Source: Neisseriales bacterium
GTDB lineage: Bacteria; Pseudomonadota; Gammaproteobacteria; Burkholderiales; UBA11063
Assembly: GCA_008017155.1 (NCBI GenBank)
Contig: SSGX01000044.1
Location: forward strand, 1 to 59,164
Direction of reading: 5' to 3'
DNA: 59,164 nucleotides
Shown: positions 16,947-25,676 of the stretch, piece after piece
How the letters are laid out: each line of letters opens with the position of its first letter
Position numbering within the stretch: position 1 is the first letter of the stretch
Translations under genes and position numbers: made by a program
The notes under the pieces: generated by a model
Databases searched by the model: none
Told to the model about the DNA's origin: nothing
What the model saw: only the letters and a program-made list of their open reading frames with translations

Positions 16947-18071
16947 ATGAAAAGTCTCAAATTTATATTAAAAGTTAGTGTTGTTATAGTATTTACACTA
17001 CCAAGTCTAGCTAATGCTGTTGAATGCATTTCACCAAACTCAAGTAATTTATGTCCTAGTACAAGTTCTCAATATTCAGGTGGGTTTAGTCCTAGTGTTG
17101 GTTATGGTGGTTTTGGTGGTGGTAGCTGTAGCACTAATAATGTTCCTGTTATTTTTATTCACGGCAATGCTGACAGTGCTTTAACTTGGGGAACCCAAGC
17201 CACTGGGGTTAATGGTTATCCATCTAATCCAAACTCAATCTATCAGTCATTTATAAATGCTGGTTACAATGATTGTGAGTTATTTGGTATAACTTATTTA
17301 AGTAAAACTGAGCAGGCTAATCCACAGTCAAATTATGCCAATCCTGACAAATATAAGATAATTTATAATTTTATTCAATCCGTCTTAGCTTATACAGGCA
17401 AAGATCAGGTTGATATTGTGGCTCATTCGCTTGGAGTATCCGAAATTATTGCTACACTTGATTATTATAATGCATGGTCAAAAATCAGACGTTTTGTTAA
17501 TATAGCTGGTGGATTACGTGGATTGCAGACTTGTGTTTACTACGGATATGCTAATGCAGTAACGACAACTTGTGATTCACAAAATTACCTAGACAGTTAT
17601 ATTTTTGGATTTTACCCCAGTAATACTGGATCTGGAGATACTTCCGCAAGTGCTTTGACACTTGGCTACAATGCGTGGACAGATTATGGAAATCCGCTTT
17701 CACAACGAGATGCTCCTAAATATAATCCTAATGTTTCTTTTTATACTTTATCTGCAGGTAATCAAGACGAGGTTGAATGCTCAACTGATGCATCTTGGAA
17801 TCAATGTTATGCAACTGCTAAATTTAATAATTATACAAATGTTATTGCACAATTGAATATTGGAGCGGGAACTAATGCATTACAAGAAACTTTCCAGTGG
17901 CAATATTTTTCTGATCTAATGCAAGAAATGGGAGGAGATTCTTCAAATGGAGTAGGACATATACAAGCGGCACACATTTCTGGTAATATATTAGTAAATA
18001 TGTTGCAAACTAATTGTACTGGTTTGGCTTGTGCTTCTGGTTATAATTATGGACCATATTCAAGTTACTGA
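16947..18071 (+). CDS. Secreted PhaZ7-like poly(3-hydroxybutyrate) depolymerase
   Basis: An extracellular alpha/beta hydrolase of 374 residues with signal peptide (cut after LANA, residue 24). From memory it aligns closely with PhaZ7 of Paucimonas lemoignei: the QYSGGFSPSVGYGGFGGGSC segment (42-61), VIFIHGNADSA, the nucleophile box VDIVAHSLGVS (Ser161), SFYTLSAGNQDEV (Asp274) and NGVGHIQ (His338) are all in register, as is the C-terminal TNCTGLACASGY. PhaZ7 degrades amorphous (native) PHB granules. Six or more Cys suggest disulfides. AAGG lies 9 bp before the ATG. There is no substrate-binding domain of the classic depolymerases. A general lipase is the alternative. Confidence 0.88.
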   Translation: MKSLKFILKVSVVIVFTLPSLANAVECISPNSSNLCPSTSSQYSGGFSPSVGYGGFGGGSCSTNNVPVIFIHGNADSALTWGTQATGVNGYPSNPNSIYQSFINAGYNDCELFGITYLSKTEQANPQSNYANPDKYKIIYNFIQSVLAYTGKDQVDIVAHSLGVSEIIATLDYYNAWSKIRRFVNIAGGLRGLQTCVYYGYANAVTTTCDSQNYLDSYIFGFYPSNTGSGDTSASALTLGYNAWTDYGNPLSQRDAPKYNPNVSFYTLSAGNQDEVECSTDASWNQCYATAKFNNYTNVIAQLNIGAGTNALQETFQWQYFSDLMQEMGGDSSNGVGHIQAAHISGNILVNMLQTNCTGLACASGYNYGPYSSY

Positions 18072-18210
18072 AATTATGTGAATAGAGAATCAAAGATGCA
18101 TATTAAAAGCCATATTGATACATTGTAGCTAGCCCGTAAACTTAGTTATCCGAAGCCAATTTTAGAGGAGGATTATTTGGTATTATGTTGCAGATTTGTA
18201 GCAGTACAAA

Positions 18211-18239
18211 TAAAAAAAGCTGCACAAAAATGCAGCTTT
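18211..18239 (-). terminator. Intrinsic terminator of rpsU
   Basis: On the minus strand AAAGCTGCA (18239-18231) pairs with TGCAGCTTT (18224-18216) around a 6-nt loop and is followed by a run of seven T (18218-18212). It sits 7 bp beyond the rpsU stop, making a textbook rho-independent terminator. Confidence 0.9.
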
Positions 18240-18245
18240 AATTTT

Positions 18246-18458
18246 TTAGCGACCACGTCTTGGTAACATTTGTGATCTAACTTTCTTGTAATGACGCTTA
18301 ACTGCAGCAGCCATTTTTCTTTTACGCTCAGTTGTTGGTTTTTCATAACACTCACGCGAACGCAGTTCGGTTAGAGTACCAGCCTTCTCAACTGATTTCT
18401 TAAAACGACGTAGAGCAACTTCAAAATTTTCTGTATCACGAACCTTAACTTTAGGCAT
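18246..18458 (-). CDS. rpsU: Ribosomal protein bS21
   Basis: A 70-residue basic protein of the small subunit that helps base-pair mRNA with the anti-Shine-Dalgarno region. [36 protein letters not shown] and the Arg/Lys-rich tail ending LPRRGR are diagnostic. AAGGAA precedes the ATG. It is monocistronic: its own promoter is about 140 bp upstream, and a terminator follows directly. dnaG and rpoD, its usual partners in E. coli, are not here. Confidence 0.97.
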   Translation of the reverse strand: MPKVKVRDTENFEVALRRFKKSVEKAGTLTELRSRECYEKPTTERKRKMAAAVKRHYKKVRSQMLPRRGR

Positions 18459-18515
18459 GTTTTTTCCTTAATATTGTATATTTTATTGATAATAATGCTT
18501 AATTTTTTATAAAGT

Positions 18516-18560
18516 TTATACTGCCAGCTCTAGTAGCCCGGCTATTAGAAATAAAATCAC
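18516..18560 (-). CDS. Possible 14-codon upstream ORF in the rpsU leader
   Basis: Inside the roughly 130-nt rpsU leader the minus strand has GGAGGGG followed immediately by GTG, opening MILFLIAGLLELAV and a stop. This ribosome-binding site is stronger than that of rpsU itself. It overlaps a C/G-rich self-complementary stretch (CACC...GGTG, 18558-18571). bS21 genes can be autoregulated in some bacteria; a role of this leader in that is inference. Translation is unproven. Confidence 0.35.
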   Translation of the reverse strand: MILFLIAGLLELAV

Positions 18561-18593
18561 CCCCTCCGGTGTTAAATTGGTTTTTGAGTCGCG

Positions 18594-18622
18594 ATTATAT
18601 TACATTGTTGCCTATTTGTCAA
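18594..18622 (-). promoter_or_regulatory. Sigma70 promoter of rpsU
   Basis: On the minus strand TTGACA (18622-18617), a 17-bp spacer and TATAAT (18599-18594) form a perfect consensus promoter, fitting a highly expressed ribosomal protein gene. The transcript would carry a leader of about 130 nt. Confidence 0.85.
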
Positions 18623-18725
18623 GTTTATAATTCAAATAAGTGCTTGAGTAAGCGGCTAAAAATACTTTATATAGTATAATAGTGTACAAATATTAAAAAC
18701 ATGTGGATTTGTTAAGGAAATTTTT

Positions 18726-20690
18726 ATGCGTTGGGTAAGGTGGTTAAAGTCTGTAATTATTGGTAAGCCATTGAATGCTTTAAATCCTACAGTGAAAGAT
18801 CATATCGCTTTAATTGCTGTAATTGCTTGGATTGGGCTTGGAGCGGATGGGTTGTCTTCTTCTGCATATGGACCGGAAGAAGCTTATTTGGCATTGGGGT
18901 CTCATACTGATATTGCGATTTTTCTCGCTTTTGCAACAGCGTTTACGGTATTTTTGATTTCTTTTGCCTACAATCAGGTTATTGAACTCTTTCCTTCTGG
19001 TGGTGGTGGTTATAAAGTTGCAACCCATCTCTTAGGACCAAAAGCAGGTGTAGTATCTGGTTGTGCCCTTATTATAGATTACATTTTGACGATTGCCGTT
19101 TCGGTTGCTAGTGGTGTTGATGCAATATTTAGTCTGTTACCTACTTGGTGGTTAGAATATAAGATTGAAGTTGAAATTGCCATAATTGTAATGCTAATGG
19201 TCTTAAATTTGCGAGGGATGAAAGAGTCAATCCGAGTTTTAATTCCATTATTCCTAGGGTTTTTGATTACTCACGTAGCAATTATTTTAGTTGGGATCTT
19301 ATTTCATGCAAACAATCTTGGTGATATATTGCCAAATGCGACTCATGAAGCAAGTAAAATGTCAGCTTCGATTGGTTCTTTTGCGGCAATAGCTATTTTT
19401 CTTCGTGCTTATTCACTTGGTGGTGGTACTTATACTGGGCTAGAAGCTGTTTCAAATAACGTTAATATTTTAGCTGAACCACGCGTTCGAACTGGTAAAT
19501 TTACCATGCTTTATATGGCGATATCTCTTTCCTTCACAGCAGGTGGGATTATCGTATTATACTTACTATGGCATGCTGAACCTGTTTATGGACAAACACT
19601 TAACGCAGTTGTTTTTGATAAAATCCTTGCTGAAATAGGTTTTAATCATCATTGGTTACCTGTAATTTTATTCTTCGAAGCAGCATTATTATTTGTTGGT
19701 GCTAATACTGGTTTTCTTGGTTGTCCAGCAGTTATGGCTAATATGGCAGTGGATAAATGGTTACCACGCCAGTTTCGTGAACTTTCTGGACGTTTGGTTA
19801 CTCAAAATGGTGTCTTAATTTCTGGTATAGCTTCAATAATAATTTTACTTTGGGCGCGTGGTCGAGTATCCACATTGGTTGTTCTATATAGTATCAATGT
19901 ATTCTTGACATTCTCACTTTCTCTACTTGGATTATGTGTCTATTGGATAAAGAGTCGCCGAGAAAAACCAATTTGGTTGCGTAAATTTATTATTGCTGTA
20001 GTAGGTTTTGTAGTCTGTGCCTCAATTTTAGTAGTAACAACAATTGAGAAATTTACTGAAGGTGGTTGGTTAACGGTCGTCATTACTGCTTTCACAATTG
20101 GGCTTTGTTTCTTTGTTCGCGATCATTATCGGAAGGTTGGTGCAAAACTTAAAGATGCTGATCATTTATTTGCTTCACATTTTAAATATACTGATCTTGA
20201 TACTGCAAAACTCTTACCAATCGAGGATCATCAACAGAAAACTGCAGTATTTTTTGTAACCAAACACTATGGAGCTGGTTTACACACTTTACTTTGGGTG
20301 CAAAGAATTTTCCCGGGAGTCTTCAAAAATTTTGTTTTCATTACATCTGGTGAAATTGATTCGGAATCATTTGCCAACGAAGAAATATTTAAGAAAAAAT
20401 ATCGTCAGGATTTAAACCGGATAATTGATGGCTATCGTTATTTTTGTACCATGCATGATTTGCCTTCAGCTGGATACTTCAGTTATGGCATCAATGGACT
20501 TGATGAGTTGATTAAGTTGTCTGAACAGATCCAGACTGATTACCCGGATTGTGTATTCTTTGGTGGTAAATTGGTGTTTGTCGATGAGAGTTGGTGGACT
20601 AGGATATTACATAATAATACCATTAACTTACTACAGCGGCAGTTACATTTGCGCGGAATGCAGATGGTTATTTTGCCAATGAAAATTTAG
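18726..20690 (+). CDS. APC-superfamily permease, KimA/YdaO-like
   Basis: A 654-residue inner-membrane transporter with about 12 hydrophobic helices (residues 25 to 460) and a C-terminal cytosolic domain of about 180 residues. The start of the membrane part, GLGADGLSSSAYGPEEAY, is characteristic of the branch containing the B. subtilis potassium importer KimA. The SGGGGYKVATHLLG loop is in APC TM2/3. Amino-acid transport is the generic annotation; K+ uptake is a reasonable alternative given the KimA-like entry motif. TATAAT at 18675-18680 may be its -10. Monocistronic. Confidence 0.85.
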   Translation: MRWVRWLKSVIIGKPLNALNPTVKDHIALIAVIAWIGLGADGLSSSAYGPEEAYLALGSHTDIAIFLAFATAFTVFLISFAYNQVIELFPSGGGGYKVATHLLGPKAGVVSGCALIIDYILTIAVSVASGVDAIFSLLPTWWLEYKIEVEIAIIVMLMVLNLRGMKESIRVLIPLFLGFLITHVAIILVGILFHANNLGDILPNATHEASKMSASIGSFAAIAIFLRAYSLGGGTYTGLEAVSNNVNILAEPRVRTGKFTMLYMAISLSFTAGGIIVLYLLWHAEPVYGQTLNAVVFDKILAEIGFNHHWLPVILFFEAALLFVGANTGFLGCPAVMANMAVDKWLPRQFRELSGRLVTQNGVLISGIASIIILLWARGRVSTLVVLYSINVFLTFSLSLLGLCVYWIKSRREKPIWLRKFIIAVVGFVVCASILVVTTIEKFTEGGWLTVVITAFTIGLCFFVRDHYRKVGAKLKDADHLFASHFKYTDLDTAKLLPIEDHQQKTAVFFVTKHYGAGLHTLLWVQRIFPGVFKNFVFITSGEIDSESFANEEIFKKKYRQDLNRIIDGYRYFCTMHDLPSAGYFSYGINGLDELIKLSEQIQTDYPDCVFFGGKLVFVDESWWTRILHNNTINLLQRQLHLRGMQMVILPMKI

Positions 20691-20792
20691 ATAATCAACT
20701 ACTATTGAATAGATTAAATTCTCTTTTCAATGAATCGGCTATAATATACGCCTTGAATCTTGATGGTTTTGATAATTAAGGAATAAGCGAAG

Positions 20793-22511
20793 ATGCGCGC
20801 ATCAAAATATTATATTGTTACAGCAAAAGAAGCTCCAAGTGAAGCAGAGTTAATCAGTCATAAATTAATGTTACGAGCTGGTTTAATCAAACGATTATCG
20901 AGTGGGATCTATACTTGGTTACCGATGGGCTTAAAAATTGTTCGTAAGATTGAACGTGTTGTTCGTGAAGAGATGAATGCAATTGGTTCAATGGAAATGC
21001 TGATGCCTGCAGTACAGCCAGCAGAAATTTGGCAAGAATCAGGACGCTGGGAATTTTATGGTAAAGAGCTCCTACGGATGAAAGACCGTCATGAGCGTGA
21101 TTTCTGCCTTGGACCTACTCATGAAGAAGTTGTAACTGATACTATACGTAAAGACGTTAAAAGTTATAAACAGTTACCTTTAAGCGTTTATCAGATTCAA
21201 ACTAAATTTAGAGACGAAGTGCGTCCACGCTTTGGGGTGATGCGCGCACGTGAATTTGTCATGAAAGATGCTTATTCTTTTCATGCCGACTATGACTCGT
21301 TAGTAGTTCATTATAATCAAATGTATCAGGCTTATTGCAATGTCTTTAATCGTCTTGGACTTAAATTTAGACCCGTTGCGGCAGATACTGGATCAATCGG
21401 CGGAACGGGTTCACATGAATTTCAGGTACTTGCTGATAGTGGTGAAGATATTGTTGTTTATAGTGATGAGTGTGATTACGCGGCTAACCTTGAACTTGCT
21501 GAGAGCTTACCTAGTCGTAGTGAGCGTCCACAAAGCAAAGCTTCAATGTTGAAAGTGGCAACGCCAACCCAGAAAACTTGTGAAGAAGTGACCGAGATGC
21601 TTGGAGTTGATTTGGCAACTTCGGTTAAATCATTAGTGTTTGTTGGGATAGATAATAAGCCGGTACTATTATTGATTCGTGGTGATGATACGCTTAATGA
21701 AATTAAAGCTGGTAAATTAAAGCAATTAAAAGAGCCACTTGAATTTGCAAGTCAAGAAATGATCAAAGAAGCCTTTAATTGTCAGCCAGGATTTATTGGA
21801 CCAGTTGGTTTTGATGGTGTAGTAATTGCTGATCGTGAAGTTGGTTTACTAGCTGATTTTGTGTGTGGTGCGAATGAAGATGGCTATCACCTAACTGGTG
21901 TTAATTTCGGTGTTGATTGCAAAGAACCTGTTGTTGTTGATATTCGTAATGTGCGCGAGGGGGATTCTACTCCGGATGGCAAGGGTAAGATCAAGCTATG
22001 TCGCGGTATTGAAGTTGGTCATGTTTTCCAATTACGTACCAAGTATTCAGAGGCAATGAATGTTACTTATCTAGATCAAAATGGTAAATCACAGCTAATG
22101 GAAATGGGGTGTTATGGTATTGGAGTTACTCGTATCCTTGGTGCATCAATTGAACAAAATAATGATGAGAATGGTATTGTTTTTCCATTAAATATGGCAC
22201 CTTTTGAGTTAATTATTACTCCAGCAAACTATAATAAAAGTGAAGTGGTGCGTCTAGAAGCTGATCGTCTTTATGATAAATTCAAGGCTGCTGGAATTGA
22301 CGTTATTCTCGATGACCGTAACGAACGGATTGGATTCTTACTTGCTGATAGTGAACTACTAGGCATTCCATATCGAGTAGTTGTTGGGGAAAAAACCCTT
22401 CTTGAAGGTAAAGTTGAATTATATAATCGTAAAACTAGAGAAACCGAATTGTTGGAACTAGATACAATTGTTCAGAATCTTGTAAGACAAATACAGAATG
22501 AACGTAGCTAA
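20793..22511 (+). CDS. proS: Prolyl-tRNA synthetase
   Basis: Class II aminoacyl-tRNA synthetase of the bacterial type (572 residues). MRASKYYIVTAKEAPSEAEL, motif 1 around RLSSGIYTWLPMGLK, motif 2 TKFRDEVRPRFGVMRAREF, the INS editing domain in the middle (about 230-390) and motif 3 GCYGIGVTRILGA are all present, with an anticodon-binding C-terminus. TATAAT at 20740-20745 is a likely -10. The last codons overlap the next gene by 14 bp, and a terminator lies just after the proS stop, inside that next gene. Confidence 0.97.
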   Translation: MRASKYYIVTAKEAPSEAELISHKLMLRAGLIKRLSSGIYTWLPMGLKIVRKIERVVREEMNAIGSMEMLMPAVQPAEIWQESGRWEFYGKELLRMKDRHERDFCLGPTHEEVVTDTIRKDVKSYKQLPLSVYQIQTKFRDEVRPRFGVMRAREFVMKDAYSFHADYDSLVVHYNQMYQAYCNVFNRLGLKFRPVAADTGSIGGTGSHEFQVLADSGEDIVVYSDECDYAANLELAESLPSRSERPQSKASMLKVATPTQKTCEEVTEMLGVDLATSVKSLVFVGIDNKPVLLLIRGDDTLNEIKAGKLKQLKEPLEFASQEMIKEAFNCQPGFIGPVGFDGVVIADREVGLLADFVCGANEDGYHLTGVNFGVDCKEPVVVDIRNVREGDSTPDGKGKIKLCRGIEVGHVFQLRTKYSEAMNVTYLDQNGKSQLMEMGCYGIGVTRILGASIEQNNDENGIVFPLNMAPFELIITPANYNKSEVVRLEADRLYDKFKAAGIDVILDDRNERIGFLLADSELLGIPYRVVVGEKTLLEGKVELYNRKTRETELLELDTIVQNLVRQIQNERS

Positions 22512-23142
22512 AATAATAATGGCGCTTATCTCAGGCGCCTTTTTTTGTCAAAATGTCTATGCCGGGAATCAGCAGGAAGAGAAGCTTTCGGCTGATGTAC
22601 AAGCAAGTCTACACTCGTCAATAATTAATCCAATTCAGCCACGACTGGTTTTTCCAACCAAGGAGCAGGCTGATGCATGGTTAAGTGATATGTCAAATCG
22701 ACTAAAAAAGTGGATTCCAGATGATTTTATGCGGAATCGCTTATTAACTATCATTCAATATGAGTCAGTCAGGGCAGGGCTTGACCCACAGCTGGTTTTA
22801 AGTGTAATTACCGTTGAAAGCCGCTTTAATAAATATGCCATTTCTAGTGCTGGAGCTATGGGGATAATGCAAGTCATGCCTTTTTGGGTTAGGCAAATCG
22901 GTGCTAGCGGACAGGATTTATTACAGGTGCAGACAAATATTCGCTTTGGTTGTACGATTTTACGTCATTACATGCAGCTTGAGCATGGGGATGTTTATTA
23001 TGCTCTTGGTCGCTATAATGGAAGTCGTGGACAACCGACCTATCCAAACCTTGTTTTTTCTGCATATCAAAAATATTGGCAGCCTGCGGCGGTTATGACT
23101 CTTAGTAAAAGTGGCGAAGTTAAATATATAAACTACAACTAA
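22498..23142 (+). CDS. Lytic transglycosylase, SLT domain
   Basis: Periplasmic peptidoglycan-cleaving enzyme. A signal peptide (MNVAKIIMALISGAFFCQNV, cut near VYAG), a short N-terminal helical part and a Slt70-type domain from about residue 85 are seen. Catalytic Glu107 lies in ITVESRFN, followed by AISSAGAMGIMQVMP and the RYNGS motif. The first ATG (22498) overlaps proS; ATG at 22519 is an alternative but shortens the signal peptide. The signal-peptide codons coincide with a terminator hairpin plus T run (22521-22546), so transcripts from proS should be mostly cut here. Confidence 0.9.
   Translation: MNVAKIIMALISGAFFCQNVYAGNQQEEKLSADVQASLHSSIINPIQPRLVFPTKEQADAWLSDMSNRLKKWIPDDFMRNRLLTIIQYESVRAGLDPQLVLSVITVESRFNKYAISSAGAMGIMQVMPFWVRQIGASGQDLLQVQTNIRFGCTILRHYMQLEHGDVYYALGRYNGSRGQPTYPNLVFSAYQKYWQPAAVMTLSKSGEVKYINYN
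22521..22546 (+). terminator. proS terminator embedded in the signal-peptide codons of the next gene
   Basis: GGCGC (22521-22525), 9-nt loop and GCGCC (22535-22539) are followed by seven T (22540-22546). It starts 10 bp after the proS stop codon (22509-22511) and lies wholly within codons 8-17 of the transglycosylase gene. Confidence 0.8.
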
Positions 23143-23236
23143 TTTTAATCTCAAGTAAACTATAAATTTTTGTACTTTGAATAATATACATCATATTTCA
23201 TCATAATTGAATTCAATTGTTTAATTAGAGTAAATG

Positions 23237-25030
23237 TTACTGATCAAGATAAAAAGCGAAAGATAGGCAGCGCGATAAAACCATTAGTTTTGTGGTAATT
23301 CCGTTGTCTGGTTTATCTGGGATTTGTGGATACTGTTTAAAAAAGCCAAGCATTTTATCTTTATTAAAATATTTCCAAATAATTGCCTGAGTTGCTGGTT
23401 TAAGATTATTTAGTCGATCCAACCATTGTTGTTGGTGCATATTGTAAGATAAGTAAAAATCCGAAGCTTGCTCACCTCTGGCAATACTTTGCGTAATAGT
23501 TGTTGGTAAAATATCTCGTAAACTTTCACGGATTAACAATCGCCGATTGATGGTTTTATTGTCTGTGTAGAACACCCATTGCGGTAAACTATGACAAAAT
23601 TCTACCAGATATTTATCTGTGGTTGGATCTAAGCTTTTGGTCCCATACCAAAGCTGCAACGCATAAGCTGTAGATTTTAAGGCGTTGGAAGGTCCCGTCA
23701 GCATATATGCTTGGCTATCCGAAATAAAACCCCTGTTAAATATGAGCTGTTGTCCGGTTCTACTTTGCAAGACATCGTGATTCGCATAAGTAAAGAAATT
23801 ACTAAAAGCATTAGTTGGTTTTAATTTTAATTTGAGAAAGGAGCGTATTTTACCAAGCTTATTGCGTAGTGATTCTCCTGTCCACGAGATTGTTGCATTT
23901 CCAGATGCTCCAGTTAAGATAACTTTTGAATTATTTTTCGTTGCAAACTGATAAGAGCTGAGTATCCATTCGATATTGGCTACATTGCGAATTGGCTGGT
24001 CAATGTATGAGTTAAGTATATCTAATTCTAGATAAATGTCTTTATTTATCTCTGAGTAATGTTGATAATGAGCTATAGTGGGATACATTTTCAGCACTGA
24101 TTTGACAATTGGCAACTCGTGATAGTACCAATTTTTACGGTTACTTGGACCTTCCAGATTATTTGGAAGTGCGGTGAATGAATACAATATTCTGTTTTCT
24201 TTAGCTAGTATTATTGCTGCTTGAGCAGTCACTGATGATGAATCCATTCCACCACTAATCTGACTGCAGTTTTCTCCATTGTTTCTTAGGCAAGAATTTA
24301 CTGCATTATAAAATATGTTTCTAAATTCCTGATAGTATTCTTCGCGATTCATCTTTGGTAGCTTGGATCTTTTTAGTTCCCAATAGCAGTGTTCTTGGCA
24401 TCCTGTTTGATCGACAATTAAATAATGTCCGCCTTTGAGCCTAAATACTTCTTGATAGCTGGTTTCAGTTAATGAAAAGGTGTCAAAAGTTATTTCTAAA
24501 AAATGCTTCTCATTGATTGTTAGTTGCGATGATAATTTCCTAAAAGGGGAAAATTCATTAGCGCAGATAAATTGTTTTCCTTCCTCATAGCTATAATAAA
24601 GAGGATTATTGCTAAATTGATCAACTGCAGCAAACAAAGATTTATCTAATGGATTATAAATAACAAAAGATAAGCATCCGGAGAAATAATCAAGGCAATT
24701 TATACCATACTTGATATATGCTAAAAGGATTAGCTTGGCATCAGCAGTTGAGTTATCTACTTGTAATAATTCACACAGAAATTCATGATTAGTCAGATAG
24801 ACATCGGCATTAATCCATAATTGGCTTTGCTTGTCTTGATAGGGCATTAGGCAATCAACGCATTGTGGAGTAATGAATCTTTGAGTCGCAGACAATTCAA
24901 TTTCTCTAAGCGAAATGATTTCTTGATGATCAGCTTGCCAATGGGGTGTATTAAACGCGCAATCAGCTAAATTATTCTGCCTAGGTGAATTAAAGTTAGA
25001 AAAATTTAGGCGCGCAATTAGTCGATTCAT
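23237..25030 (-). CDS. Asparagine-synthetase-like lasso-peptide cyclase (class C type)
   Basis: A 597-residue AsnB homologue. Its N-terminal half is a glutaminase-like fold without the catalytic Cys2 (it starts MNRLIARL), as in macrolactam-forming lasso C proteins. The ATP-pyrophosphatase half carries the PPi loop QISGGMDSSS (257-266) and LTGASGNATISWTG (372-385), a motif I associate with proteobacterial lasso cyclases. It would adenylate an Asp/Glu side chain to form the ring. It is divergent from a 56-codon precursor-like peptide gene, 218 bp away. No B (transglutaminase-like leader protease) or ABC-transporter gene lies near. An unusual asparagine synthetase is the alternative. Confidence 0.75.
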   Translation of the reverse strand: MNRLIARLNFSNFNSPRQNNLADCAFNTPHWQADHQEIISLREIELSATQRFITPQCVDCLMPYQDKQSQLWINADVYLTNHEFLCELLQVDNSTADAKLILLAYIKYGINCLDYFSGCLSFVIYNPLDKSLFAAVDQFSNNPLYYSYEEGKQFICANEFSPFRKLSSQLTINEKHFLEITFDTFSLTETSYQEVFRLKGGHYLIVDQTGCQEHCYWELKRSKLPKMNREEYYQEFRNIFYNAVNSCLRNNGENCSQISGGMDSSSVTAQAAIILAKENRILYSFTALPNNLEGPSNRKNWYYHELPIVKSVLKMYPTIAHYQHYSEINKDIYLELDILNSYIDQPIRNVANIEWILSSYQFATKNNSKVILTGASGNATISWTGESLRNKLGKIRSFLKLKLKPTNAFSNFFTYANHDVLQSRTGQQLIFNRGFISDSQAYMLTGPSNALKSTAYALQLWYGTKSLDPTTDKYLVEFCHSLPQWVFYTDNKTINRRLLIRESLRDILPTTITQSIARGEQASDFYLSYNMHQQQWLDRLNNLKPATQAIIWKYFNKDKMLGFFKQYPQIPDKPDNGITTKLMVLSRCLSFAFYLDQ

Positions 25031-25248
25031 CGTAGGTGTTCCAAGCTATTTTAGTTAAATGTAGATTTTACACCAACTATATAGCTAATATTTAATGATA
25101 TCAAAATGATAATTTTCTATAGAATACGAATCGATGTGTAGCATGAATTTTTACAATATTAACGTTTTATTTGCTCTTCGAGAACTCTTGGTTGATATGT
25201 TATAATCGCATCTTATGATAATTAAAGTTTATTATGTAAAGGTTTATT

Positions 25249-25419
25249 ATGTCTATAAAAGAAACAATAACGCAAACTGACGCTTCAACTAATGAAATAA
25301 AGAGGGTTGAGCAAACTTGCAAAAATTATATGCGACCTAGTATTGAAATATTATCCGTACAAGAAATGACGCGATTTAATAACGGAGGTAATAGTGATAG
25401 TATGGCATTTGAGTCGTGA
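25249..25419 (+). CDS. Lasso-like RiPP precursor peptide (candidate)
   Basis: A 56-residue ORF with AAAGG 6 bp before the ATG and TATAAT at 25201-25206. The leader contains NYMRPSIEIL, fitting the Y-x-x-P-x-(L/I) recognition motif bound by lasso RRE proteins, and ends with T41-R42, giving the Thr at -2 expected before a lasso core. The remaining core FNNGGNSDSMAFES would place Asp at ring position 8 with Phe1, leaving a 6-residue tail. Phe1 is unusual (Gly is common; Trp1 is known). Alternatively Gly47-Glu55 or no ring. It is divergent from the cyclase-like gene. Direct sequence reading; function inferred. Confidence 0.6.
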   Translation: MSIKETITQTDASTNEIKRVEQTCKNYMRPSIEILSVQEMTRFNNGGNSDSMAFES

Positions 25420-25583
25420 TTCATTACCTTAGATTCTGCAACAGTACTTTAAGCATTTTAGCATGACGATACCTACGATATTTTTTATCATAAATTACTC
25501 TTAATATTTAGTCCCTTTTGTTTTATTCATCATAATATAATTCGTTTGTTATTAATATGTTGAAGATTATCAAAGGGTTTTTT

Positions 25584-25676
25584 ATGACAATTAATGTATC
25601 TATCAAAGAAACAGTGATTCAAATGGAAGTTTTAATTAATCATCTTCAAAAATTATTATTTAATAATATCAATTAA
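25584..25676 (+). CDS. Short peptide resembling the precursor's N-terminus (decayed copy)
   Basis: A 30-residue ORF with AAAGGG before the ATG. Residues 5-13, VSIKETVIQ, match residues 1-9 of the precursor at 25249 (MSIKETITQ), and the upstream AAAGG-TTT-ATG context is also alike. No Y-x-x-P motif or core is left. It is probably a duplicated and degenerated precursor gene. The flanking 25420-25583 and 25677-25878 hold no other gene that I can support. Confidence 0.4.
   Translation: MTINVSIKETVIQMEVLINHLQKLLFNNIN

Noticed and set aside
18165..18245. GAGGAGG followed by an open frame reading toward rpsU
   Set aside because: The frame runs antisense through the rpsU terminator and gene and encodes nothing recognisable.
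20691..20792. T-box or proline leader before proS
   Set aside because: No T-box core, leader ORF or terminator/antiterminator pair was visible in this short gap.
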